The notes under the pieces are model-generated. The model was not told the DNA's origin. It did not search any database and saw nothing but the letters and a program-made list of their open reading frames with translations. From contig DASVQB010000060.1 in NCBI GenBank assembly GCA_036389295.1, positions 1 through 64,000 of the forward strand: a DNA stretch of 64,000 nucleotides. The letters are read 5' to 3'. This document shows positions 43,183-51,187 of the stretch, one piece after another. Each line of letters starts with the position of its first letter. Positions within the stretch are counted from its first letter, which is position 1. A program made the translations under genes and the position numbers. The stretch comes from AC-37 sp036389295. GTDB taxonomy: Bacteria > Actinomycetota > Thermoleophilia > Solirubrobacterales > Thermoleophilaceae.

Positions 43183-43986
43183 ATGGACGAGCTGACCGAC
43201 GTTCGATACGAGGTCGAGGACGGCCTCGCGTGGGTGACGATCGACCGGCCCGAGCGGATGAACGCCTTCCGGGGCCGCACGGTCGACGAGCTGATCCGCT
43301 GCGTGAAGCGCGCCTGGGCGAGCCCCGAGGTGGGCGTCGTCTGCATCACCGGGGCCGGCGACCGCGCCTTCTGCACCGGCGGCGACCAGAAGCAGCGCGC
43401 CGAGTCGGGCGACTACGGGCCGACCGAGTCCGGCCTGTTCGAGGTCGAGTACCTGCACCGGCTGGTCCGCGAGATCCCGAAGCCGGTCATCGCCGCCGTG
43501 AACGGCTACGCGATCGGCGGCGGGCACGTGCTCCACGTGCTGTGCGACCTGACGATCGCGGCCGACACGGCGCGCTTCGGCCAGACCGGCCCGCGCGTCG
43601 GGTCGTTCGACGCCGGCTTCGGGACGAGCTACCTCGCCCGCGTGGTGGGCGAGAAGCGCGCCCGCGAGATCTGGATGCTCTGCCGCCAGTACGACGCCGA
43701 GACTGCGGAGCGGTGGGGGCTCGTGAACCGGGTGGTCCCGGCGGCGGAGCTGCGCGACGAGGTGCGCCGCTGGGCGGACGAGATCCTGGCGCTGTCGCCG
43801 ACCGCCCTGCGGTTCGTGAAGCAGTCGTTCAACGCCGACACCGAGCACCTGGCGGGCGTCGGGCAGCTCGCCTTCAGCGGGCTCGGCCTGTTCGTCGAGT
43901 CCGCCGAGGCGGGCGAGGGCGTCGCGGCGTTCGCGGAGAAGCGAGCGCCGGACTTCGCGCCGTACCGGGAGCGGGCGTCGGCGTAG
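43183..43986 (+). CDS. badI: 2-ketocyclohexanecarboxyl-CoA hydrolase-like crotonase (BadI-like)
   Basis: 267 residues: VRYEVEDGLAWVTIDRPERMNAFRGRTVDELI, GAGDRAFCTGGDQKQ, PKPVIAAVNGYAIGGGHVLHVLCDLTIAADTARFGQTGPRVGSFDAGFGTSYLARVVGEKRAREIW. The MNAFRG..CTGGDQ and GPRVGSFDAG.GT parts match the MenB/BadI branch of crotonases, which open (BadI) or close (MenB) a ring by a Claisen-type step. With BadH-like divergently next to it, ring opening of cyclohexanecarboxyl-CoA to pimelyl-CoA is the best guess. GGAGGAG lies before the ATG. Confidence 0.8.
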   Translation: MDELTDVRYEVEDGLAWVTIDRPERMNAFRGRTVDELIRCVKRAWASPEVGVVCITGAGDRAFCTGGDQKQRAESGDYGPTESGLFEVEYLHRLVREIPKPVIAAVNGYAIGGGHVLHVLCDLTIAADTARFGQTGPRVGSFDAGFGTSYLARVVGEKRAREIWMLCRQYDAETAERWGLVNRVVPAAELRDEVRRWADEILALSPTALRFVKQSFNADTEHLAGVGQLAFSGLGLFVESAEAGEGVAAFAEKRAPDFAPYRERASA

Positions 43987-44042
43987 GCGCCGCGGGCGAC
44001 ACGAGCCATCGCCGATCGCACGAGCCCGGGCCTCTTCGCAAT

Positions 44043-44056
44043 GTAGCTGCTACGAT
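44043..44056 (+). promoter_or_regulatory. Operator/-10 of the second toxin-antitoxin pair
   Basis: GTAGC-T-GCTAC palindrome (44043-44053) overlaps the -10 TACGAT (44051-44056); a further GCTACAT at 44067-44073, inside the gene, is inverted to ATGTAGC at 44041-44047. ATG 44063 follows the -10 by 6 bases (leaderless). Typical for an autorepressed antitoxin gene. Confidence 0.65.
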
Positions 44057-44062
44057 CTCGCA

Positions 44063-44338
44063 ATGACGCTACATGAGCCCGACCGGGAGGTGGGCGTCCG
44101 AGACCTGCACGACCGCCTGAGCGAGCATCTCGATCGCGTGGAGAGGGGCTCCGACATCGTCGTCACGCGGCGTGGGAGGCCGATTGCGCGCATCTCGGCG
44201 ATCGGCCGCGAGGATCCCCTCGCCGACCTCGTCCGCCGAGGGCTCGTCACGCCACCGGCAAAGCCGCGCCGAGCACGGCGCCCGCAGGTGAAGCCGCGGG
44301 GATCGGTCTCCGAGCACGTCGCGGACCAGCGGCGCTGA
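44063..44338 (+). CDS. Phd/YefM-type antitoxin
   Basis: 91 residues: VGVRDLHDRLSEHLDRVERGSDIVVTRRGRPIARISAI is the Phd/YefM DNA-binding fold; the C-terminal half is Pro/Arg/Lys-rich and would bind the toxin. It overlaps the PIN toxin gene by four bases. Likely represses the palindromic promoter just upstream. Confidence 0.85.
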   Translation: MTLHEPDREVGVRDLHDRLSEHLDRVERGSDIVVTRRGRPIARISAIGREDPLADLVRRGLVTPPAKPRRARRPQVKPRGSVSEHVADQRR

Positions 44339-44754
44339 CCCTCTACTTCGACACGTCGGCGCTGGTGAAGCTCGTGGTCGACGAGGACGGCTCGGAGCTG
44401 GTCGCCGAGCTGTGGGCGCTGAGGCAGCCCGTGGCCTCCAGCATCCTCTCCTATCCCGAGGGATGCGCCGCGCTCGCGGCGGCGTGGAGGGCCGGGCGTC
44501 TCGGCGCGCGGCAGCACGGCCGGTCGCTCGACGACCTCGCCGCCGCGCACGGCGAGGTCCACGTGCTCGGGATCGACGAGCCGCTCGCGCACCACGCGGG
44601 TGAGCTCGCCCGCGACCTCGGCCTCCGCGGCTACGACGCCGTGCACCTCGCCACCGCGCTCGCACTCGGCGCCGACACGACCGTGGTCACGTGGGACCGA
44701 CGCCTCGGCCGAGGCGCGGTGCAGAGCGGCTGCGCCGTGGCGCCACCGCTCTGA
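44335..44754 (+). CDS. PIN-domain toxin with apparent CTG start
   Basis: 139 residues if started at CTG 44335, which overlaps the antitoxin stop (CTGA). The product begins TLYFDTSALVKLVVDEDGSE, the standard opening of VapC toxins, and carries the other acidic residues in SSILSYPEGCAALAAA (Glu), LRGYDAVHLATALALGADT (Asp) and VTWDRRLGRGA (Asp). The first downstream GTG would remove the catalytic Asp in YFDTS, so CTG, or a start by ribosome coupling, is the only choice that leaves a working enzyme. Confidence 0.8.
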   Translation: MTLYFDTSALVKLVVDEDGSELVAELWALRQPVASSILSYPEGCAALAAAWRAGRLGARQHGRSLDDLAAAHGEVHVLGIDEPLAHHAGELARDLGLRGYDAVHLATALALGADTTVVTWDRRLGRGAVQSGCAVAPPL

Positions 44755-44800
44755 CCGGCGCCGAGGCTTAGGCGCCGCGGCCCCCGAGCTCGCTGCGCTA

Positions 44801-44821
44801 TTCTTTGACTCAGTCAAAGAA
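44801..44821 (+). promoter_or_regulatory. Perfect palindrome over the start of the MarR-GNAT gene
   Basis: TTCTTTGAC and GTCAAAGAA, separated by TCA, form a 9-bp perfect inverted repeat whose last base is the A of the start codon. TATTCT at 44799-44804 can be the -10. This is the expected shape of a MarR autorepressor site, and rare AT-rich sequence for this genome. Confidence 0.8.
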
Positions 44822-45867
44822 TGACGCCGGCGACGCTCACATCCGCTGACGAGGGGCTCGACGAGCGGGTCGCGGCGGTCCGCTCGTTCAACCGCTTCTA
44901 CACGGGCGTGATCGGGCTGATCGGCGAGGAGGTGCTGAGCACCCCGTACACCCTCACCGAGGCGAGGGTGATCTTCGAGCTCGGGCAGCGGGAGGCCACC
45001 GAGCTCGTGGACCTGCGGCGGGACCTCGACCTCGACGCCGGCTACCTGTCGCGCATCCTCGACCGCTTCGAGGCCGGCGGGCTCGCGAGCCGGGAGCGTT
45101 CGCCCGCGGACGGTCGCCGCCAGGTGGCCCGGCTCACGGAACGCGGGCGCGAGGCGTTCGAGATGCTCGACACGCGGTCGGCCCGCGAGGTCGGCGCCCT
45201 GCTGTCGGCGCAGCCGCCGGACGCGCAGCGGCGGCTGGTTGCCGCGATGGCGTCCGTCCGCCGGATCCTCGAGGAGGGCGGCCGGGCGCCCGTCGGCGAC
45301 GGCGGCGGAGCCGCGGGCGCCGCCCCCGGCGAGCTCCGGCTCCGCGACGCCGCCCCCGGCGAGCGGCTCCGCGACACCGCGCACGGCGAGCTCCGGCTCC
45401 GCGACGCCGCCCCCGGCGACATGGGCTGGGTCGTCGAGCGGCACGCGGCCGTCTACCTCGAGGAGTTCGGCTGGGACGCGCCGGCGTTCGAGGCCCTCAT
45501 CGCCCGCATCGTGGCCGACCACCTGGAGCGGCGCGACCCCGCGCGGGAGCGCGGCTGGATCGCCGAGGTCGGCGGGGAGCGCGCGGGCTGCGTCCTGTGC
45601 GTGCCGAAGGACGACGCGACCGCACAGCTGCGCCTCCTGCTCGTCGACCCGTGGGCGCGCGGGCGCGGCGTCGCGAGCCGGCTCGTCGACGAGTGCGTCG
45701 GCTTCGCTCGCGAGGCCGGCTACCGCGAGATGACGCTCTGGACCCACGACGTGCTCGAGGCGGCCGGGCGGATCTACCGCCGCGCCGGCTTCGAGCTGGT
45801 CGACGAGGAGGCGCACAGCCGCTTCGGCCCGCGCACGGTCGGGCAGAGCTACCGGCTGGTTCTGTAG
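44821..45867 (+). CDS. MarR-family regulator fused to GNAT acetyltransferase
   Basis: 348 residues. Residues 1-150: winged helix with FNRFYTGVIGLI, TLTEARVIFELG, LDLDAGYLSRILDRFEAGGLASRERSPADGRRQVARLTERGREAF (recognition helix and wing). Residues about 195-348: GNAT domain with MGWVVERHAAVYLEEFGWD, LRLLLVDPWARGRGVASRLVDECV (acetyl-CoA loop R-G-x-G-x-A) and the C-terminal GRIYRRAGFEL. The linker between them is a direct duplication of LRLRDAAPG-type units. Known family of bifunctional regulators; ligand and acetyl target unknown. Probably autoregulated by the palindrome at its start. Confidence 0.9.
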   Translation: MTPATLTSADEGLDERVAAVRSFNRFYTGVIGLIGEEVLSTPYTLTEARVIFELGQREATELVDLRRDLDLDAGYLSRILDRFEAGGLASRERSPADGRRQVARLTERGREAFEMLDTRSAREVGALLSAQPPDAQRRLVAAMASVRRILEEGGRAPVGDGGGAAGAAPGELRLRDAAPGERLRDTAHGELRLRDAAPGDMGWVVERHAAVYLEEFGWDAPAFEALIARIVADHLERRDPARERGWIAEVGGERAGCVLCVPKDDATAQLRLLLVDPWARGRGVASRLVDECVGFAREAGYREMTLWTHDVLEAAGRIYRRAGFELVDEEAHSRFGPRTVGQSYRLVL

Positions 45868-45904
45868 CCGGCTCGCCGCGACGCGCGACCGGCCGCGCGG
45901 CCGC

Positions 45905-46779
45905 TCAGGAGAAGGCGGGCTCCTCGTAGCCGGGGAGCACGTCGGGCAGCCCCTCGCTGACCCGGTCCGGGAACTCCGCGGGCCGCTTCTCGAGGAACGC
46001 GGTCACGCCCTCCCGGGCGTCGGCGGACTGGCCGCGGGCGAGCATCGCCCGCGAGTCCGCGCGGTGCGCCTCCATCGGATGGTCCGCTCCGAGCATCGTC
46101 CACATCAGCCGGCGGGCGAGCGCGACGGAGACCGGCGCGGTGTTGTCGGCGATCTCGCGCGCCAGCTCGTAGGCGGCGTCGAGCAGCTCGCCGCCCGGGT
46201 GGAGGCTACGGACGAGCCCGCCCGCGAGCGCCTCCTCGGCGCCGAACACCCGGCCGGTGGCGACCCACTCATCGCCCTGGCGATCCCCACGATCCGCGGC
46301 AGGAACCAGCTCGAGCACGCCTCCGGGACGATGCCGCGGCGGGCGAAGACGAAGCCCATGCGGGCGTCGTCGGCGGCGATCCGCACGTCGAACGGCAGCG
46401 TCATCGTGATCCCCACGCCGACCGCCGGGCCGTTGATCGCCGCCACCAGGGGCTTGGTGCACCGGAACGCGCGCAGCGTGAACGTCCCGCCGCCGTCGCG
46501 CGGCACCTCGTCGGCGTCCGCGCCGGAGAACGTGCTGCGGCCGCGCTCGCGCCAGTCGAACGTGGCGCCGCCGGCCTGGAGGTCCGCCCCCGCGCAGAAG
46601 CCGCGCCCGGCGCCGGTCACCACGATCGCCCGCACCTCGTCGTCGGCGTCGGCGCGGTCGAGCGCCTCGATCAGCTCGCCCTGCATCGTCGTGGTCCACG
46701 CGTTCAGCCGGTCGGGCCGGTGCAGGGTGATGGTGAGGACGCGGTCGGCGACCTCGTAGCGGATCTCCTGGAAGTCCAT
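45905..46779 (-). pseudogene. Enoyl-CoA hydratase family gene with a one-base frameshift
   Basis: The first part (from ATG 46779) reads ITLHRPDRLNAW, AIVVTGAGRGFCAGADLQ, LVAAINGPAVGVGITMTLPFD and CSSWFLPRIVGIARAM; at about 46269 the frame must shift to continue with EWVATGRVFGAEEALAGGLVRS and end FLEKRPAEFPD. A single missing G (ATGAG where ATGGAG is expected) explains it. Together the two parts give a complete crotonase of about 291 residues with 80-100 residues after the break. It is either an inactivated gene or a sequencing error. Confidence 0.8.
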
Positions 46780-46846
46780 CTCGAAACGGTCCCTTCGTCG
46801 TGGGTCGGACGGGGATTGTCGACGACCGCCGCTACGCTCGCCGTCC

Positions 46847-47938
46847 ATGAGCATGTTCGGCAGCGACACGACGGTCCAGATCGCCCTAAGCGGCTACGAC
46901 TTCCATCCGGGCGACTCGGTCACCGCGCGGGTCGTCGTGGGCGGCGGGCCGGACGACCGGATCCAGGGCGGGCGGGTCGAGCTCGCGTACGAGAACCGCT
47001 ACCTCGCCGAGGAGCGCGAGTACGACCACGACGGCCCCGACCGGACGAGGACGGTGACGCGCTCGGAGACGGTCGTCGCCGCCTGGCAGCCGCTGCCGGC
47101 CGGCCCGGAGGGGGCGGTCGCCCACGGCGAGCACGTCGTCACCCTCACGTTCCCCCACGACGCGCCGCCCACGGCGCACGAGCCGGCCGGGTTCGGCGAC
47201 GTCGTGCAGTGGCGGGTCCGCGCGATCCTCGACCGGCGGATGGCGTTCGACCCGGACGCCGAGCAGATCGTGCGGGTCTACTCGCGGCCCGAGCAGTACG
47301 CGGCCTGGGGGCAGATGCCGGTGGTGCCGAAGGCGGCCGAGTGCCCGATGGGCCTGGAGCTCTCGACCCGGTCGCTCCAGCCCGGCGCGAGCCTGTCCGG
47401 GGAGCTGACGATCACGCCGCGCGACTCGTTCAAGGGCCGCGCCGTCCGCGTCCAGCTCGAGCGCCGCCGGACCGACACCCCGGACGACATCGACCGGACC
47501 GAGACGCTCGACGGGATGCAGCTCGCCGGCGCGACGCAGCTCGACGCCGGGCAGACGCTGCGGTTCCCGTTCGAGCTGACGGTCCCGCCCGGGGTGCCGC
47601 CCACCTTCAACGCGGCGCGCAACCACCTGCACTGGTACGTGGAGGGGATCGTCGACCGCAAGCTCCGCTCGGACTTCGTCGTCGAGGCGGAGATCGTGGT
47701 GTACACGGGCAACCCGGCGACCGGGCCGCAGCCGGCCGCCCCGGCGGCGGCCCAGCCGGCGGCGGTCGGGGCGCCGGCCCAGCCGGCCGGCCCCGCGCAG
47801 CCGGCCCAGCCGGCCGCGGCGCCCGCGGCCACCGCCCAGCCCGGCTCCGCGCCCGCCGGCTGGCACCCTGACCCCTGGCTCCACGCCCGTCTCCGCTACT
47901 GGGACGGGAACGCCTGGACCGGCCACACGTCGGACTGA
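46847..47938 (+). CDS. Spo0M/arrestin-like protein with C-terminal DUF2510
   Basis: 363 residues. The N-terminal two-thirds is an arrestin-fold of the sporulation control protein Spo0M kind: MFGSDTTVQIALSGYDFHPGDSVTARVVV, and LRFPFELTVPPGVPPTFNAARNHLHWYVEGIVDRKLRSDF. A Pro/Ala linker (about 285-330) leads to a short C-terminal DUF2510 (GWHPDPWLHARLRYWDGNAWTGHT), which occurs near membranes in actinobacteria. No signal peptide. TACGCT lies 8 bases before the ATG. Role unknown; cytoskeletal or sorting functions are known for the fold in other organisms. Confidence 0.82.
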   Translation: MSMFGSDTTVQIALSGYDFHPGDSVTARVVVGGGPDDRIQGGRVELAYENRYLAEEREYDHDGPDRTRTVTRSETVVAAWQPLPAGPEGAVAHGEHVVTLTFPHDAPPTAHEPAGFGDVVQWRVRAILDRRMAFDPDAEQIVRVYSRPEQYAAWGQMPVVPKAAECPMGLELSTRSLQPGASLSGELTITPRDSFKGRAVRVQLERRRTDTPDDIDRTETLDGMQLAGATQLDAGQTLRFPFELTVPPGVPPTFNAARNHLHWYVEGIVDRKLRSDFVVEAEIVVYTGNPATGPQPAAPAAAQPAAVGAPAQPAGPAQPAQPAAAPAATAQPGSAPAGWHPDPWLHARLRYWDGNAWTGHTSD

Positions 47939-47972
47939 CGGCCGGCGGGCGCCGCTCCGGTACGGTCCCCGC

Positions 47973-49433
47973 GTGGCCGTGGCCGTCGCAACCCGCGACC
48001 TGACGCAGCTCTCAGCGACCGAGCTCGCGGCGGCGATCCGCGCCGGCGAGGCCAGCGCGCGCGAGGTGGTCGAGGCGCACGTCGAGCTGCTCCGCCGGGT
48101 GAACCCGCGGATCAACGCGGTGGTCGCCGACCGCTTCGACGCCGCCCTCGAGGAGGCCGACGCCGCGGACGCGCGGGTCGCCGAGGCGGCCGACCCCGAC
48201 TCGCTCCCGCCGCTGCTCGGCGTGCCGTGCACGATCAAGGAGTCGTTCGCGGTCGAGGGGCTGCCGAACTGCGTCGGCGTCGTCGCCCGCCGCGAGCACC
48301 TCGCCGACCGGACGGCCACCGCCGCCGGGCGCCTCCTCGACGCCGGCGCGATCGCGCTCGGCCTGACGAACGTCTCCGAGATGACGCTCTGGGTCGAGAC
48401 CGAGAACCGCGTGTACGGCCGCACCCGCAACCCCTACGACCCGGCCCGCACGGCGGGCGGCTCGTCCGGCGGCGAGGGGGCCGCGGTCGGCTCCGGCGGC
48501 TCGCCGATCGGCCTCGGGAGCGACCTCGGCGGCTCGATCCGGCTCCCCGCCTTCTTCAACGGCGTCTTCGGCCACAAGCCGTCGCCCGGCCTCGTGCCCG
48601 GTACCGGCCACTGGCCCGAGATCGCCGGCGGCACGTCCCAGCTCGCCGTCGCCGGCCCGCTCGCCCGCCGCGCCGAGGACCTCGCGACGGTGCTGCGGAT
48701 CGTCGCCGGTCCCGACGGCGAGGACGAGTCGGTCACCGCCGTCGAGCTGGGCGACCCGGACGACGTCTCGATCGAGGGCCTGCGCGTGGTGGTCAGCGAG
48801 TCCGGCACGCTCGGCCCGACCAGCCGCGAGCTGGCCGGGGCGCGCGAGCGCGCGGCCGGCGCGCTGGCCTCCGCCGGCGCCAGGCTCGAGCGGGTCTCGA
48901 CGAAGAGCATGCGCCGTGCCCTCGAGCTGTTCCTCAACACGCTCCAGGCCGAGGCCGGGGTGACCGCGCGCGATCTCCTCGCGACCGCCGGCTCGGAGCC
49001 GCTCACGCTGCGCGCCGCCCTGCGCCGCGGCGGGCCGCACACCGTGGCCACGCGGATGACGCTGGGCGCCGAGTGGCTCGGGCGGCTCGTGCCGCAGCGG
49101 CGCGTGCAGCGACTGCTCTCGGCCCGCGACTCGTTCGTCCGCGAGCTGCACGAGACGATCGGCGACGGCGTCCTGCTCCACCCGCCCGCCCCGGGGGTCG
49201 CGCCGCGGCACGGCCGCACGGTGGGCCGCCTCTGGTGGATCCACCCGATGCTGGTCTTCAACCTGGCCGGGCTGCCGGTGACCCAGGTGCCGCTCGGGCT
49301 CGGCGACCGCGGCCTGCCCCTCGGCGTGCAGGTCGCCGCCGGGCGGGGCCGCGACCACGTCTCGATCGCGGTCGCCCGCGAGCTCGAGCGCGTGTTCGGC
49401 GGCTGGGTCCCGCCGCCGGGCGCCCGGCCCTAG
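47973..49433 (+). CDS. Amidase signature family enzyme
   Basis: 486 residues with the Ser-cisSer-Lys triad: Lys in GVPCTIKESFAVEG, Ser in TAGGSSGGEGAAVGSGGSPIGLGSDLGGSIRLPAFFNGVFGHKP. It resembles fatty-acid-amide-hydrolase-like and glutamyl-tRNA amidotransferase A relatives; not in a gatCAB context. TACGGT ends 6 bases before GTG 47973. Substrate unknown, probably small-molecule amides. Confidence 0.92.
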   Translation: MAVAVATRDLTQLSATELAAAIRAGEASAREVVEAHVELLRRVNPRINAVVADRFDAALEEADAADARVAEAADPDSLPPLLGVPCTIKESFAVEGLPNCVGVVARREHLADRTATAAGRLLDAGAIALGLTNVSEMTLWVETENRVYGRTRNPYDPARTAGGSSGGEGAAVGSGGSPIGLGSDLGGSIRLPAFFNGVFGHKPSPGLVPGTGHWPEIAGGTSQLAVAGPLARRAEDLATVLRIVAGPDGEDESVTAVELGDPDDVSIEGLRVVVSESGTLGPTSRELAGARERAAGALASAGARLERVSTKSMRRALELFLNTLQAEAGVTARDLLATAGSEPLTLRAALRRGGPHTVATRMTLGAEWLGRLVPQRRVQRLLSARDSFVRELHETIGDGVLLHPPAPGVAPRHGRTVGRLWWIHPMLVFNLAGLPVTQVPLGLGDRGLPLGVQVAAGRGRDHVSIAVARELERVFGGWVPPPGARP

Positions 49434-49513
49434 CCGCCGCCCCTCGCCGGCGCGCCCACCGCGTCGCGCCGCCGCGGGCTGCCCCGGCCGCGGGCGGCTC
49501 GTACGCTCCGCGT

Positions 49514-50974
49514 GTGGACCCGGTCGGACTGTTCGCCCTCGGCGCCGCCGTCCTGATGACCTCCGCGCTGCTGGCGGGCGTCGTCGAGCGGGCGCCGGTC
49601 TCGTTCCCGATGGTCTTCCTGACCCTCGGCCTGGCGCTCGGCGGCGGGACCTCGGCGGCCGTCTCGATCGACCTCCACGACGACGTGCTGAAGACGATCG
49701 CGTTCGCCACGCTCGCGCTGGTCCTGTTCCTCGACGCCCTCAACCTCGACCTTCGCCACCTGCGCGGGCACTGGGTCCTGCCGGCGCTGACGCTCGGTCC
49801 GGGCACGGCGGCCGTGGTCGTGCTCGTCGCGCTCGCGGCGATCGCGATCCTCGGCCTCGACCCGCTGCCCGCGTTCCTCGTCGGGGCCGTGCTCGCGTCG
49901 ACCGACCCGGTCGTCCTCCGCGACGTGACCCACGACGAGCGGATCCCCGGCGGGGTCCGCCGCGCCCTGTCGCTCGAGGCCGGCATGAACGACGCGATCG
50001 TGCTGCCGACCGTGCTGGTGCTCACCGCCGTCGCCGGCTCCGGGATCAGCGGGACGGGGGACTGGGTCCGCTACGTGGTCGAGCTGCTGGTCGTCGGGCC
50101 GCTGGCCGGGGCGGTGGTCGGCGTCGCCGGCGCCGCGCTCATGAGCGAGGTGGACCGGCGCCGGCCGGTCCGCAGCGAGTGGCAGGCGCTGTACGGGATC
50201 GGCCTCGTGCTGTGCGCGTTCGCCGCCGGCGAGACCTTCGGCGAGGACGGCTTCCTGGCGGCGTTCGCGGCCGGCGCCGCGGTCGCCCTGTCGAGCCGCA
50301 CGCTCTGCGACTGCTTCCTCGACTTCGGCGAGGTGATCGCCGAGCTCCTGATGCTCGTCTCGTTCGTGCTGTTCGGGATCGTCCTCTCGACGGAGCTCGA
50401 CGCCGTCCCGCTCTGGGAGGGCCTCGCGCTGGCCGCCGTCGCGCTGCTGCTCGTCCGCCCGCTGTCGATGTGGTCGGTGCTGTCGCTGCGCCACAGCGTC
50501 CTCAGCCGCGACGGCCGCGCGTTCATAGCCTGGTTCGGCCCCCGCGGGCTGAACTCGCTCCTGCTCGCGCTGCTCGTCGTGGAGGAGGGCGTGGCGGACT
50601 CGCGCGAGGTGTTCGCGCTGGTGGGCCTCGTGGTCCTGGTGTCGGTCTACGTCCACGGCGCGTCGGCCACGCCGCTCGCAGCCTGGTACGGCCGGCGGGT
50701 CGACCGCTCGATGCACCCCGAGGAGCGCGAGAGCCTCGCCGACGGGGTGCTCGCGCGGGTCTCGGTCGGCGACGCGCCGCGGATCGACGCGGCCGAGCTG
50801 CGGGCGCTGCTCGACGGCGACGCGCCGCCGGTGGTGGTCGACGTGCGATCGCGGTCCGGCTACGCGCGCGACCCGGTCCGGATACCGGGCGCGCAGCGGG
50901 TCCGCCCCGACGAGGTCTCGGACTGGGCGCGGCAGCAGGAGCTCGACCGGCTCGTCGTCCTCTACTGCACCTGA
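49514..50974 (+). CDS. Cation/proton antiporter (CPA1/NhaP-like) with truncated C-terminal rhodanese domain
   Basis: 486 residues up to the TGA. About 12 membrane segments with GAVLASTDPVVLRDV and SLEAGMNDAIVLPTVLV (the acidic ion site, ND here) and FIAWFGPRGLNSLLLALLVVEEG, characteristic of Na+/H+ exchangers. From about residue 430 a rhodanese domain begins (DAAELRALLDGDAPPVVVDVRSRSGYARDPVRIPGA) and reaches VVLYCT before an in-frame TGA. The frame stays open after the stop and encodes the missing end of the domain (50975-51103, stop 51104-51106). TACGCT lies 6 bases before GTG 49514. Confidence 0.88.
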   Translation: MDPVGLFALGAAVLMTSALLAGVVERAPVSFPMVFLTLGLALGGGTSAAVSIDLHDDVLKTIAFATLALVLFLDALNLDLRHLRGHWVLPALTLGPGTAAVVVLVALAAIAILGLDPLPAFLVGAVLASTDPVVLRDVTHDERIPGGVRRALSLEAGMNDAIVLPTVLVLTAVAGSGISGTGDWVRYVVELLVVGPLAGAVVGVAGAALMSEVDRRRPVRSEWQALYGIGLVLCAFAAGETFGEDGFLAAFAAGAAVALSSRTLCDCFLDFGEVIAELLMLVSFVLFGIVLSTELDAVPLWEGLALAAVALLLVRPLSMWSVLSLRHSVLSRDGRAFIAWFGPRGLNSLLLALLVVEEGVADSREVFALVGLVVLVSVYVHGASATPLAAWYGRRVDRSMHPEERESLADGVLARVSVGDAPRIDAAELRALLDGDAPPVVVDVRSRSGYARDPVRIPGAQRVRPDEVSDWARQQELDRLVVLYCT

Positions 50975-51106
50975 CCGGACGAGGGGACCAGCGCCCGGGC
51001 GGCGCGGCAGCTCATCTCCGACGGGTACCGGGCCGCGGCCCTCACGGGCGGCCTCGACGCCTGGCGCGACCGCTACGAGGTCGAGCGACCGGAGGTGGCG
51101 GCGTAG
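50972..51106 (+). other. Rest of the rhodanese domain after an in-frame TGA
   Basis: Read in the same frame, TGA is followed by PDEGTSARAARQLISDGY and AAALTGGLDAWRDRYEVE, then TAG at 51104. This is the expected C-terminal half of the rhodanese fold. In relatives I recall the loop reads YC-x-C-P-N/D-E, so the TGA stands where a second loop Cys (TGC/TGT) is usual. It could be selenocysteine, a nonsense mutation or a base error. A 5-bp hairpin (GCGCC/GGCGC, loop CGGGC) lies at 50991-51005. Confidence 0.75.
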
Positions 51107-51187
51107 CCGGACCTGGGTTACGGTGAAGGCGGATTGAGCAATCGCCGGCCCCGATTGCGAGGGCGGGCTCGCACAGGGGAGATCGCC

